Assembly: GCF_050948215.1 (NCBI RefSeq)
Contig: NW_027488624.1
Location: 434,001 to 498,000 of the forward strand
DNA: 64,000 bases
Origin: Halictus rubicundus
Taxonomy: Eukaryota > Arthropoda > Insecta > Hymenoptera > Halictidae
Reading direction: 5' to 3'
The notes under the pieces were generated by a model. It saw only the letters and a list, made by a program, of their open reading frames with translations, did no database searches and was not told where the DNA came from. The translations under genes and the position numbers were made by a program. The number at the start of each line of letters is the position of its first letter. The first letter of the stretch is position 1. Shown piece after piece: positions 23,858 to 34,484 of this stretch.

Positions 23858-24004
23858 AAACGTAAATGAACAATTTATTTTTAAATCTACTGTAATTATA
23901 ATTATTAACTGTGTGTGTACGAAGTACTTACATGTATGTAAAAGAAATCCCCTACACTATTTACAGTTCCTACACTAGTCGCCAAATAGTCACGAAGTAG
24001 ACAG

Positions 24005-24185
24005 CGGATTTTATGCGTTTATGGGAAAGGTGGGTAGGTGCAACTCGAAAGAATACAAAGATTGAATGAATTTAATTTTCATTTCACTTTTCAAATATTG
24101 TTATCAGCTTTCTGAAGTTATCAAAAAAGGAACGAAATTTCTGCTTGGCACCAGACTCTTGCAATTGATAAAACTTAAACTGCTG
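24005..24185 (+). repeat. TTTATGCA-family fragment
   Basis: GCGGATTTTATGCG followed by GGTGGGTAGGTGCAA and, further right, CTTGCAATTGAT match the order in the full copy at 54046-54245. The usual right terminus is replaced by the mariner-type end. Confidence 0.45.
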
Positions 24186-24217
24186 AAATTCGCAATTATT
24201 TTCGCACCAACCCAATA

Positions 24218-26207
24218 CATAGTTTATATGAATCTACAAAACATATTTTTTAAATGTTAGCTACAGATTCAGATAGACATGTCTTAAACTTTTAAACGAA
24301 TCCTTCTAACTTTGCAAAAAACTTGAAGTGCAATTACAAAAAAGTTATTCTGATTTAAAGCGTGTATGGTTAAGTATGTGTGTCACTATGTGTTCAATCG
24401 TTAGCGTTACACCACAAGAAACAAAGGCTCTCCTAATCCAAAATTGTGAGTTTAGGTTCCTCCTGATAATTGATTTTCGTAACGTTACGTAATTTTACTT
24501 GATCACTGTTGATCCTTGTGAATTTAGAGGAATCAAATCATTGTCTTACTGTCTTGGCATTTTGCACGTTTATCCTAAACTGTTCTTCACTCAAGGTTAG
24601 TTTTAGTGGCAGGTTTGTCAGCTGTTTAATTGCCGATAATTCCTGCGTGTTTCGAAATTCGTGGAAGATAGATAATCTCACCATCATTGTTCAGTTCAAT
24701 ATTAGTTTATTGAATATCGGACAGCAGAGTACTAACGAGACATCGTACTAATAGAAACAAGTGACCGAACATGGAGTAGTACAACCAATCTGGAATATTG
24801 CTATTTGTAAGAATCATACAAATGAACGTTTGTCAATCGACTACAGACTATTTCATATATATTGAAATGCTTAAGTCAAACCAACATTAGTGACGTGACA
24901 GCAACGTTTCATTTTGCCACTTCTCCGAAGCCGTTAAAAGTATATTTTGACGTATTTCTCGAATTTAATACTATTTTACCGTGCTTACTGTAATTACTTT
25001 TTTCTGTTTATTGCTGGTATATGAATATAAGTATCTTTAAGCGACGGTTTTCTGGTAGTTTTCCTTTTTTAAAGGAAAGAATATTTTTCTCAGGACATCG
25101 CGTTTTTAACTTCGTGAGATTTCAAATATGGACACTCAGTGGTGGTTGAATTAAGAAATATTTGAATTAAAATTTTTCTCTTGTAGGTTATTTTATTAGG
25201 TATCAGGTTGCCTTCTAGCATGAGAAAATGACGCCCAAAATGAATAGTAGAGCGCGAAGAAAATATGGCTGATGCTGAAAACTGATTCGAGAAAACTATA
25301 TATTTATTTATTTATTTATTATTGCTTTAAACCAAGATATGGATTTCCATGACTGAAAATCATGACTTCATAACCGAAATCGATGAAAAGACTAGAATTG
25401 TTTTTGTGTGTTTTCTATGAAAATATGTCTTGTTTTACAGTGAATCTATATTAAAAGTTATTCACGTAGTAGAATGATAAAAACTGGAACCACAAAAATT
25501 CTTACTTCTTTTGACTGATTTTGAAAGAATTGACATTAGAAAATCAAAATGGTATTCCATATCGAACTACTTTTCTCTAATTGTACGGACACTTCTAGGG
25601 TCAATATTCGTGGCGACCTAGAACGAAATATCCGGCGCGATTGCGAGACAAAAATTTCCGGTCAGCTTCAAAAGTGCCATCTTTCTTCATCGAAATTTGC
25701 ATTCAAACTAGTCTAACTCCACCTCTAGCTCCCTCAGGTATTCAGAAAAAGTGCGAATAACGTGGTAAAGTTCTACGCAGCCAGCGATGAAGAAGCTGAA
25801 CGAGGCAATGTGAAGCCGGCACCGTAAGCTTGCAGTCATTAACATGGCAATAGCGATTGTTACGGTGCAACGGCCCGCTGCCATGGTGGGACGACAACTT
25901 TGTCCTCGACGATGGCTGCGGCTGCGAGGACGAAGAACTTGTATACCCTGGGGAATACATTAAACGCAATCTCCACCTTCGTCCTGGAAAATAACGCCGC
26001 CGCCTTCCCTGTCCATTCTCCACCAGAGTTTGGACGTTTCGAATTAATCTGGGTTTTAGAAGTTGTTCGTTCACCCCACCAAAGACATATCTTAATTACC
26101 AACTGAAATAAGGATGCCCTATTAGAATCGGAACTTCAGTTAATGATGTACGATACTACTATTTTAGTCCCAATTCATAAAACCAATCACAGAAAAACGT
26201 ATCATAA
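24218..26207. other. No gene; short tetranucleotide repeat
   Basis: AT-rich up to about 25600, with an (ATTT)n tract at 25299-25323, then a GC-moderate, unique-looking stretch (25600-26060). No recognisable frame. Confidence 0.35.
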
Positions 26208-26266
26208 TTGTGTGTGTGTGTGTGTGCGTGCGTGTGCGCGTGTGCGCGTGTGCGCGCGTGTGTGTG
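26208..26266 (+). repeat. (GT)n microsatellite with CG interruptions
   Basis: About 59 bp of TG dinucleotides with interspersed GCG. It abuts the first recognisable gag codons of the Copia element, so the 5' LTR and leader that should lie here are missing or replaced. Confidence 0.9.
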
Positions 26267-26987
26267 TGGCGGGAAAAGATCGAGGGAATATTAAGGTCAA
26301 AGAAACTCTGGAAGAAGACAATGGGTGTAAAGGCACCGGAAAACCCGGAACCGGAGGATGCCAATTATCACGAGAAATTCCGCATATGGAACGAGTGGTA
26401 TAATTATGTTGAACACCATGAGTGAGGCTCAGTTGAAGAAATATAACCATGAAAGAAACGTTGAGAATTTGTGGAATTTGGTAAAATTCAATATGACGGC
26501 TGAGACGGAACAATTAAAGACGAAATCTCTAAGCGAATTGACTAACTTAAAAATGAAAAGAGGGGAACACATGGACGACTACATAAATCGAGCGGAGGGA
26601 ATGAGAAATAAATGCAGGCAATTGGGTAAGGATATCGAGGATTATGAGTTAAAAATGTTTTTGTTAAAGGGTCTGAGAGCTGAATTTGAATCGAACATCC
26701 GAATTTTGGAAAGTCAATCAAATGTATCGATAAATGATATAAGACATGCTCTCAAACAAGAGGAAATACGCAGAGAAAGGAAGAGAGGTGAAAGGACTGT
26801 CTGGGACAAAGAGAGTGTCCGAAGAGTACGAGAGAACATAAAAGGTGACATTAAATGTTTTAACTGTGGAAAACGAGGCCACTTCGCAGATCAGTGTCAA
26901 GCACGGCAAAAATGCTTTAACTGCAATGAAATGGGACATATTGCTGCGGAGTGTAGAAAACCGAAACCAAATATACAAGGAAGATGA
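26267..26987 (+). pseudogene. Copia gag, frameshifted, with two zinc knuckles
   Basis: The N-terminal part reads WREKIEGILRSKKLW in one frame to about 26410. The next frame then continues with SEAQLKKYNHERN and runs to a stop at 26987, so one frameshift splits the gene. Two CX2CX4HX4C zinc knuckles lie at 26855-26896 (CFNCGKRGHFADQC) and 26911-26952 (CFNCNEMGHIAAEC). Known: the Copia UBN2-type gag packages element RNA, and the knuckles bind nucleic acid. The Met at the usual N terminus is lost in the microsatellite. Confidence 0.8.
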
Positions 26988-27074
26988 AGAGAATATAGAG
27001 GAAATCACCATGGGAACACTAAAGGAGGGTGAGACTATACTAGAAGAGAGACAGCGACAAGAACAAATGAAACT

Positions 27075-27440
27075 ATGATGAGTATAAGAGAGTGTGAGCG
27101 AAAGAGTGTATACGAGAGTGAGTACGTGGATCTAAATAATAAAAAGTGTAGCGATAAGAAAAGAGATATAGACTGTAGCAAGACACATGTTGAATGGCTC
27201 TTGGACTCTGGCTTGACAAGCCATATGCTGAACGAGGCCAGTATGTTTGACAAATTAGAATGTGACAATAGGCAAATAATTATAGCAGACAAAGGGGAGA
27301 GAAAAATAGTTTCAAAACGGATAGGAGACGGTAGTGATAGACCAAACAAATGTAAAGATTATCTAATGTATTACGCGTTCCAGATTTAAATTCAAATTTA
27401 CTGTCGGTTGAGAAGTTTACAGACTTTTAAGGTGAAAATT
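27075..27440 (+). pseudogene. Copia protease region, frameshifted
   Basis: Contains EWLLDSGLTSHM, the aspartic protease active-site block (DSG at 27203-27211), followed by the IIIADKGERKIV stretch. After a frameshift the conserved VPDLNSNLLSVEKFTD block appears near 27380-27430. Known: this protease processes the Copia polyprotein. The usual DSGA(S/T) is DSGL(T) here. The sequence then passes into unrelated GC-rich DNA before any integrase motif. Confidence 0.75.
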
Positions 27441-27454
27441 GATAGTGTTCAGAT

Positions 27455-27790
27455 TTGAATATCGCGCCGATTTCGCGGATCAGCCGTCGCGAACGTGATG
27501 ACGCGATTTGTCGACTCGGCCGCGTCCGCGACGTCGTAATTCGCGATTACCGTGCGAGAGCACATACGCGTGCCAAATAATTAGGCCGGTGGTCCCCTCC
27601 CCCCTGACTAGGCAAGACGAACGTCGGTTCGTTACGCGTTCGTCTCGCTCGCGTTCCGTCTTCCGCTGTAGCGCAACCACGTGCGACCGAGAATTAGTTT
27701 CTTAAAGTTTAATTCAACCCACAGGTTATTCCAGCCACATTTATTGTTCACCGCTAAAATACATAAGTTCACATTAAGTGCGCGACCGCG
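27455..27790. other. GC-rich foreign stretch within the Copia element
   Basis: Composition changes abruptly, from A-rich Copia coding DNA to CpG-rich DNA and back. GACGAACG / CGTTCGTC can pair around 27618-27645, and a minus-strand AATAAA lies near 27740. I found no target duplication or TG...CA pair that fits. Possibly another LTR fragment. Confidence 0.4.
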
Positions 27791-28184
27791 TAAAACACAA
27801 GAGAATGACACAAGTAATGACACAAGAGAAGAAAACAATGCAAGAGAATTAGAAAATCTAAATGATGCGCATGGAACAGGAACTGAAGAAGGCAGCGATG
27901 AAAATAACGAAAGAATAGAAGAAATAAGGGATGAAATGTCACGAAACAGAGAAAGACCTAAGGGATCAACTAGGGGTCTGGAGAGAGAAAAACAAGAGCA
28001 GAGAGCCAAAGGAGAAAATGTAAAGTCATTAAGAATTAGGAGTAAAAATTCAGCAATGTCTGTAACAGATATAGAAATACCAAAGAATGTAGAAGAGGCA
28101 AGAAATTTAGATCAATGGTCAAACTGGAAGAGAGCAATGGACGAGGAAATGGAATGTATGAAAAAGCACAGAGTTTATTATTAA
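27790..28184 (+). pseudogene. Copia integrase-RT linker and RT N terminus
   Basis: A charged, low-complexity linker is followed by IPKNVEEARNLDQWSNW and KRAMDEEMECMKKH, the opening of the RVT_2 reverse transcriptase domain of Copia elements. The frame stops shortly after, and none of the catalytic RT motifs remain. Confidence 0.7.
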
Positions 28185-28308
28185 ATTAAATATAAGTAAT
28201 CTGTCTGCAAATGTAAATATTGAATTTCAATATTGTCAGCGTTTTATGAAAAATAAAAATTGAGCAAACTAAAAAATAAAAATTAGGGAAGTATTTCCTA
28301 ATTCTATT

Positions 28309-28421
28309 TGTTAGGTACTGTTAGTTATCTACTGTTACTAATGTCGTAATAAATAAGTAGCTAACGCTGGCAATAAATAGAAATACAATATATAGCGATT
28401 TTTGTAATTCTCGATCTAACA
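28309..28421 (+). mobile_element. Possible Copia 3' LTR, 113 bp
   Basis: Begins TGTTAG and ends CTAACA, a 6-bp inverted pair with canonical TG...CA, and contains two AATAAA signals. It lies about 130 bp downstream of the last Copia coding DNA. No matching 5' LTR exists upstream, and no polypurine tract sits directly at its left edge, so this is tentative. Confidence 0.4.
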
Positions 28422-29175
28422 GGAAAAAATATTGTTCGGTGAATCTTATGAATGGTCAGAAAGTAGAGAACAGCACCTGACCGGTTATAAACGTCGTTTC
28501 ATTTATCTGACTGCGTTTATTATTTCACGCACAACCCAACCTTTGAAAGCAACTGGAGAAAACTTGAAAAGAACGAGGTTAAAGAAAGATATTTCCACTA
28601 CCCTCCTCCCTCGTTGTCCCGTCATTCGCATTTATGGTTTTCACTTTCTATAAATGTTCATCGAGCAGACAAAAGCGTCTTTTCAGACGGAAACGTTAAC
28701 CTCAATTTCGTCGGTGTCCGGCGACGAACTTTTATTGTAGTGGACGTGAATCGAGAGTAAGTTTCCACGGGTAAAAAACTGGCTAAACAGAAGAAATATC
28801 GTGTCTACTTCTTATTCCGTTCACGAGCCGCTCGCAATCTAGAACTGCGTCGAACCGACATGCTTGAAGAGACCGAAAAATCGAACCCAGGACGCGATAA
28901 ACTTCTACGGCGAATGCTTCCTTAATGCTCGAGATACACCGCCAGTCTCGAAGTTATATTGCAGGCCTCGTGAAAATAAACTCACCCCTTTCTCACGATT
29001 TGCTGCAGCACCGACGGCGCCTGACCCCTGTTCCACCAATCCCGGATCTGTTACTTATCCCTTCCGTGAATTGGACGAGTGCTATCATTTTTATCCACTA
29101 GATTGTACCCGGTTCTGTAACGAGTTCTTTGTTCGACTTGCGACTTCCGATTTTAATGACGCACGGAACGTTTCA
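28422..29175. other. No recognised feature
   Basis: GC-moderate, unique-looking DNA with short frames on the plus strand (for example 28864-29205) and no domain similarity. Confidence 0.35.
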
Positions 29176-29179
29176 CTCT

Positions 29180-29410
29180 CGAACCCTTCAGAGCGGTACC
29201 GTTGATGTCACGAGACCAGAGAAATTTACTCGAATTGAGGAGAATACAGTTACCCTCACTCTCTGCCAGTACCGGATTAGTCACGTAACAGTGTGACACG
29301 TGCACGACAGAGACGATACGCGTCACGTGACCGTGCCGTGGCGGTAGCGTGGCGAAATAGAAGGAGAAGGATAGAGTGGGAGACAAGTCCTAATCTGACG
29401 ACACTGGGCA
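29180..29410 (-). repeat. E-box-rich dispersed repeat, uninterrupted copy
   Basis: The reverse complement aligns with 60610-60646 joined to 61079-61300. Shared words include CAGATTAGGACTTGTCTCCC, GGCACGGTCACGTGACGCG and ACTAATCCGGTACTGGCAG. It contains several CACGTG-type E-boxes, one of them the perfect palindrome GTCACGTGAC. This copy lacks the 428-bp insertion found in the other and acts as its empty site. No coding frame is conserved between the copies. Confidence 0.7.
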
Positions 29411-29954
29411 CAGTAGTCTCACCGTAACGGTAATATCGTCGGACCTGCCGAGCGACAGTTCTAGTAGAGGTGCTACATTTTTTTGTAGCCTGCCGAACGT
29501 AGAGAAGGATAGCGATTGAAAAAAGAAGAGGAACTGAGGTTCGACGTTTCGACTCTGTGTCTCTTTTGCCTCGATCGTAACTTATGTCGCGTTTATAGTG
29601 TCACTTTAATTAGAAAAACGAAACGATTACGATGGTAAAAGTTTCATAAAAGAAATAAAAATTTAGGAAAGTTGCAATCTTTTGCTTCGCTTGCATTAGT
29701 GCTAGCCTCACGGATACTCTTTCCCCTGCTAGCTTCGTCATCGAGTGTGTTTAACGCTTGACTGGTTCCAACGAGGACCCCCCCCCTCCCCCCTACCACC
29801 GTGGTGGGAATAAAATTTTGACAGTTACGGTAGAGGCCTTCATGACAGTTACGGAGTGAATACTGTATTCCGATTTAGAGTCGTCAATATTTATACTGAA
29901 TATGATTGTAAATGGTTAGGTTGTTATAGGTTAAGCGTTTTGAAATGTGATATA
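29411..29954. other. No recognised feature
   Basis: Contains a GCTACA / TGTAGC hairpin around a T run near 29472-29490 and a C-rich tract near 29778. Otherwise nothing is recognised. Confidence 0.35.
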
Positions 29955-30230
29955 CAGTCACTCGCAATAGTATTCGGACACTTTTAAACAGGCGATAAAT
30001 TGTTTAATATTAAATCATACGGCTTGGATTTTTTTTTAGCAGTTAGAACAACTAGTCTACTACATGACTACAGTAATATTATCTTAATTTACATTACAAT
30101 AAAACAAACCAATAAGAGAAATCAAAGTAAATAAAGATTCAATTACATCTGGAATTTTTGTATCTCGGAATGAAATTTGTGGTTCTTAATAGCTTCGCTT
30201 TAACAATTCGGGTGGCGGATGACACCTCAA
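29955..30230 (+). mobile_element. Tc1-like left end
   Basis: CAGTCACTCGCAATAGTATT followed by CGGACAC, preceded by TA, resembles the terminus of Tc1-type elements. No matching right end is present in the window, so this is a truncated copy with an approximate right border. Confidence 0.45.
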
Positions 30231-30250
30231 AAGATATGTAGGGCTATGGA

Positions 30251-30491
30251 TTAACCCTTAGCACTCGAATGGCGGCTACAAGGCGCCACTAAAAATTGCT
30301 GTCTCATTATTCAAAATATTTTTTACATTATTAAATTTATTAATTATTATTATTATTAAATTTGTAAACAAATTAAATGTTTAAATTATTAAACATTTCA
30401 ATACTGTACGAGTAAATCGCACCATTTTCTTCACTTTTCATTGTAAATGTTTCGTTTCGGAGTTAAAATGGCTTCGAGTGCAAAGGGTTAA
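30251..30491. mobile_element. piggyBac-type MITE, 241 bp
   Basis: Left end TTAACCCTTAGCACTCGAA and right end TTCGAGTGCAAAGGGTTAA are inverted copies, with the TTAA target included at both edges. Known: TTAA targets and TTAACCCT ends are typical of piggyBac-derived elements. The AT-rich interior has no coding capacity. Confidence 0.75.
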
Positions 30492-30529
30492 TAATGGAAA
30501 TAAATTTCTATTGGACACTTATCTGTTGT

Positions 30530-30600
30530 AATTTAGGTACAAAACTTTAATTTTGCATAAAGATCCGTAGTACATGTAATCATAAGACAAGGGGTTAAGA
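30530..30600 (-). repeat. TTTATGCA-family end fragment
   Basis: The ATTTTGCATAAAGATCCGTA stretch matches the right terminus of the family in the copy at 54046-54245. Other end-only fragments lie near 35415-35475, 38050-38095, 50530-50600 and 53188-53240. Confidence 0.4.
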
Positions 30601-30973
30601 GGATATCTATCCTGATATCGAACTTTTAAGAAATCAATTTTCTTGCATTTTTTAAAAGTGTAAGTGCCGTTGAACATGTTTACAAAACGATTTGTTCGAA
30701 TTCATAAAATTAATTCCGTTATAGGCGTTCGAAGACTGGAATTCAAAATCTGAATTACGAGTCTGACTCGATAGTACAGGGGAGGGGGTTAAGGGGAGAA
30801 CCTGATATACATATTGTAGAAGGTCGAAACACTCGAGTTCTTTTCCTTGGACAAATCTTTTCTCTATACCCTAAACTAAGTAAAAATATACCTTAGTATT
30901 CGTTTGCTTCTTTCATTCTCCATTCATGGAATAATGTTCAATATTATTCATTAATGTTCAATTATAGTATATA

Positions 30974-31330
30974 CAGGGTGAGTCACCAAACGTTAGCACC
31001 TCAAATATCTTTGTTGTTTCTAAAGATACGTAAAATATGGTAAGGACAAAGTTGAATGGTACAATGGGGCTGACACGATGCAAAAAAAATTTTGTTTTTA
31101 TGTCATTTTTTTGGAGATATCAAGGTCACCTTGACTTTTTTTAATGGAACCACCCTTTTTAAACACCTACAATGATAGTCCCTTTCATTAGGAATTCAGT
31201 GACTATAATTAGTCCAAGGTCATTCAAGGTCAAGGACAGAAGAGTCTTAAAACTGTGTAATGGATTTATGCTCGTCGTTATGTAATTGAATGATTACGTG
31301 GTACCTAAACGTGAAAGTTAGTCTACTCTG
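30974..31330 (+). mobile_element. CAGGGTG-type element, left end
   Basis: ATACAGGGTGAGTCACC begins a run that includes ATCAAGGTCACCTTGA, a phrase also found in the element at 41917. The right terminus was not identified, so the border is approximate. Confidence 0.5.
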
Positions 31331-31399
31331 ATATGGGGTCCATTTAGCATTAGCATGTCAGAATTGCTATTTTAAATTTTCATTTGTATTAATGAGATA

Positions 31400-31558
31400 C
31401 AGGTTAAATTTCACCTAGGCAACCCATACATTTTTAAATTTTTATTATACGTATATGCATAAACCTGTACAATTGTACATCTTGACGAAAAAATGTCAAA
31501 AACCAAAGTTTTGGCGAGGAATTCACTGGCTTAAAAGTTATGCGTGTTTAAACCACCA
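31400..31558 (+). mobile_element. GGTTTAACTTCA-family arm fragment
   Basis: CAGGTTAAATTTCACC, then GGCAACCCATA, TGTACATCTTGACGA, GGCGAGGAATTCACTG and AAAAGTTATGCG occur in the same order as in the left arm at 12606. The opposite arm is missing here. Confidence 0.6.
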
Positions 31559-33479
31559 TTTAACCACCATATATCTTCGCCAACTATATACCACCATTTT
31601 GTTCAATGTTGTATGTTATTTTCGTTTAAGGAGGTACAATATTTTTGGATTTTAATCTCTCACAATCATAAAATTGCGTGTCTTCTGATAATTGCCTCAG
31701 ATAACTTTCAAATGAGAAGAGAACTCACGGTATAAACTAAACTAGAAAACATAATCAGTGGAAAAAAAGATTATACCCGGAACGAAGTTCACGGTAATAA
31801 TTCGGAGCTCGTCTTGTCAGTGGATTCGCATAGATAACTGGAAACCCGTAATTACCTGTCCGATACAAAATCGATGTCAAAGCGAAAAGACTAGATAGCG
31901 ACAGTGTAGCGGACGTGATCGAAAACAAGCATCGGCCGAGGGTTCACGGGAACTGGATGCGCAATTTGTTATTCCTACAGGTAAACCTTGGGTTAAACCT
32001 TCTACTGTAAAGTCCTCTGATTTTTCGTTACAGGATTATCGATACATTTTTAACAGCTAAGTGCGAAACGAAATCTTTCGGTATTATATATTTCCCATTT
32101 TTGTACAAAACGTTACGCGACTGTATAGAAACTGTGGGAACACGATGGAGAAGAACAAGAAGAACATTTTATAAAATCGTTTAAAAAACAAGCTTTCTAT
32201 GTAAAAATTAATTTTCAATGAAAGATAATACAAGGATGCACATCTCTATATGAAAGTAATATTTACCTTGCAATGTAAGATTATAAAACGTCTAAAATGC
32301 ACGTTTTGAAAAAATCTTAAGAATCCCGTTTTGAAAAGTGAATCGGGAGACTTTCTTGAAAAGTTAGAACAATTAGTTTACTCTAGATGACGTGAAAAAA
32401 ATTTTGGGAAACTTTGCACTGAGCTGTGCAAAAGACTGAAGGTTGTTTTTTACAACTCTTCCATGTGGTTCTGTATCGAAAATTTAAAAACTGTGTTTTG
32501 TAGATATGTGTCAAATAGTAAAACAAATAATTAGTTTTATATAGCAAAGTAAACTGTAAATTTTATTACCTGGTATTAGAAAAAAGTGTCTATATCTTTT
32601 TATTGCGATGTATGCATTATAGTGTAGTACATCAGAACAAAGTATAACAGGAGTACCTCACATATTTGATCCAGAGTGCAGCTTTAAAATAGTGAAAGTT
32701 ATACGAAATTTTGTACAACAAAATTACATTGTTTAAAAAATGTTACTCTGAAGTACAAATTCAGTTTCGAAAATGATGGACAGAAGAGAATTAAGTATAT
32801 GACTTATTGTTAAGTTGAATATAAAATGTTTTCGCAAATTAAATACATTTTTATTTTCTCGTTGCAAACCAATAAATTTCACAACTTTCAAATTATCGAT
32901 ACCGCCACTCGTCAGCTGTTGAAAATGGAACAGTATAACAAAGCCAGTGAATTTCGTTATATCAATCACTGTAATCCGTGTCGGACGTTAAAGAATGAAG
33001 ACACTTTTCGGCTACTTTTTCTTTACCTTAGGAGATCCCACTATCTGCTCTATGGATCTCTCGTTCCCTTTCCATTTACCTTTTTGTTTCTTCATCTACG
33101 AAAGAAGCTTCAATTGGTACTATGGATTACGCTACCATCATCGGCGACCTCAAACCGTTCCATTCTTACCAAAACGCTTCTTCCCGAAGTTTTCGTCACC
33201 CTTCATTTATTATATAAATTCGATCGCTTTAGTCGACTGCTCGTAACTTATCAACGTCATACATCGTTCTTTTCGATTAATCAGCTGACGACGACAACGT
33301 GTGCGTTTCAGAAAATGAAAAACTTCGAACTACCACTTTAATTAATGTTAATAAATATTTTACTCAATTAGTATTACTCGTTTTTCTAATTTGAACATGC
33401 TTTAATAGGATTATAAACAAATGCTTTTATAAGAACATATTTTAAAAACATATTGGTCGTTTGCTGCAATAATGACATA
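31559..33479. other. No gene recognised; one long open frame
   Basis: A 171-codon plus-strand frame (32826-33341) is the longest frame outside GC-rich repeats. It has hydrophobic segments but no family motif. The rest is AT-rich. Confidence 0.3.
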
Positions 33480-34484
33480 CGGTGGGTCCAAAATGTAGTT
33501 GGACACTGCTTTTCCGGTTTTGGAAAAATTGTTGACATATGAATTATTATAATTTCGTAAAAAGAAATAGAACAACCATAAGCCTTGACTCATTTTAAAG
33601 CTTGAAGCCTGTATTTTTTCAAAGCAGTGTTCATTTTCCTCCAAGATATTCTCGCATGATGCAATAGGTGGAAAACTGGAGACCCGTGCTTCCTTTAAAA
33701 AATGCTGTAAATTCACGTCTCCGAGAACTTTCAAAAATTTGTATCGTAAATGTAATTGCCATAGATATGACAATTGAAGCCTCATCTTTTCAACGACTCC
33801 TTAATAATTGATGTACGATTTTTTCCACTGTTTCATGGAGCAAAAATGACGAACAAATTCGGTCGGGTCAAACCCTCATGATGTAACTTATAAAGTATTC
33901 TTTTTTTTTTTTAAGTATTCTATCCCCTTTTCTTCTTTTGAAGTTGTCCGCTCGACACCGCTTAGTGCCATAACGAGAGTATATGTCATATTCTATCCTT
34001 TTCCAACGGAAGATATCGCTGCACGGCCGATCGCTTTATGGTCTTCCGGACATCTTTACGGAACCCATAAACTCTCTATCCACTCAACCCTCATCCACAA
34101 TACGTCGGAAGCCGTGCCGAGCCGTCGTCTTATATCGAAAGAAGACTGTACTACTATAAAGCTGGCGGCACACCTCTCACTGAAAGCTCGACAAAACGGC
34201 TAACAAAACTCGTACATCAATTTTTAAAATATCGTTGTGAAGAGGAAGCTTGAGTCCGTAAATTTATAATGGTTTCAGTCAGGGAAAAAATTTTTCAACG
34301 TTTTCACAGGAAAAAATCACATCAGGAAAAAATCTTAGAATAAAATTAACGATGGATTATGAAATTAGAAGGTTCTAGTTTTAAAATAAGACCAAACTTA
34401 TTATTATACGATCATTTTTTACGAAATTATCACAATTTTCCGAGGATCGGGTATTTAGTGTTGAAATACTTTTTGGACCCACTG
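33480..34484 (+). mobile_element. CAGTGG-family Tc1/mariner-like element with nested insert
   Basis: Left end CGGTGGGTCCAAAATGTAG and right end TACTTTTTGGACCCACTG are inverted copies with TA at both flanks. It aligns along its length with the copy at 57985-58792, except for an extra 256 bp at 33893-34148. No transposase frame survives. Related pieces lie at 4671, 15440, 43430 and 45933. Confidence 0.7.
33893..34148. mobile_element. 256-bp TA-flanked insert inside the CAGTGG element
   Basis: The uninterrupted copy at 57985-58792 reads through this site as TTATACTACTG. Here TA occurs on both sides of the insert (33891-33892, 34149-34150). Ends AAGTATTCTTT and AAAGAAGACTG are inverted copies with one or two mismatches. 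A shared segment (TTAGTGCCATAACGAGA to CAACGGAAGAT) recurs at 47570-47640. Inferred: a Tc1/mariner-type MITE. Confidence 0.6.

Larger units (their letters stand above)
20952..24215. mobile_element. Mariner-like element, heavily interrupted
   Basis: Seen: left terminus TTGGGTTGGTGCAAAAATAA and right terminus TTATTTTCGCACCAACCCAA are inverted copies, with TA outside both (20950-20951, 24216-24217). Known: this terminus and TA target are typical of mariner elements in bees and ants. The interior holds a large imperfect palindrome (21165-21715), a 1742-bp LTR-like element (22116-23857) and a TTTATGCA-family fragment (about 24005-24185). No transposase motif was recognised in the remaining interior. 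Inferred: an old mariner or mariner MITE used as a target by later insertions. The two termini could also belong to two different copies. Confidence 0.6.
26267..28421 (+). mobile_element. Broken Copia-type LTR retrotransposon
   Basis: Ordered remnants: gag with two CCHC knuckles (26267-26987), the protease region (27075-27440), a GC-rich foreign stretch (about 27455-27790), the linker plus first residues of reverse transcriptase (27790-28184), and a possible 3' LTR (28309-28421). The whole integrase and nearly all of the reverse transcriptase/RNase H are absent. Frames shift within gag and in the protease. Known: the gag-protease-integrase-RT order is specific to Ty1/Copia. No 5' LTR was found. 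Inferred: an inactive element that lost its middle by deletion and perhaps replacement. Confidence 0.8.

Noticed and set aside
22144..23978. Many long overlapping open frames on both strands
   Set aside because: They lie inside a GC-rich LTR-like element, overlap in several frames at once, and carry no domain motifs. High GC alone makes stops rare.
28860..28900. tRNA-like B-box on the minus strand
   Set aside because: GGGTTCGA is present, but the paired CC, an A-box and the acceptor stem are not.
29760..29815. C-rich tract as a functional element
   Set aside because: Simple low-complexity CCCCCCTCCCCCC without other supporting features.
32826..33341. 171-codon plus-strand frame as a membrane protein
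   Set aside because: Hydrophobic bias is expected from AT-rich codons, another frame overlaps it, and no family motif is visible.
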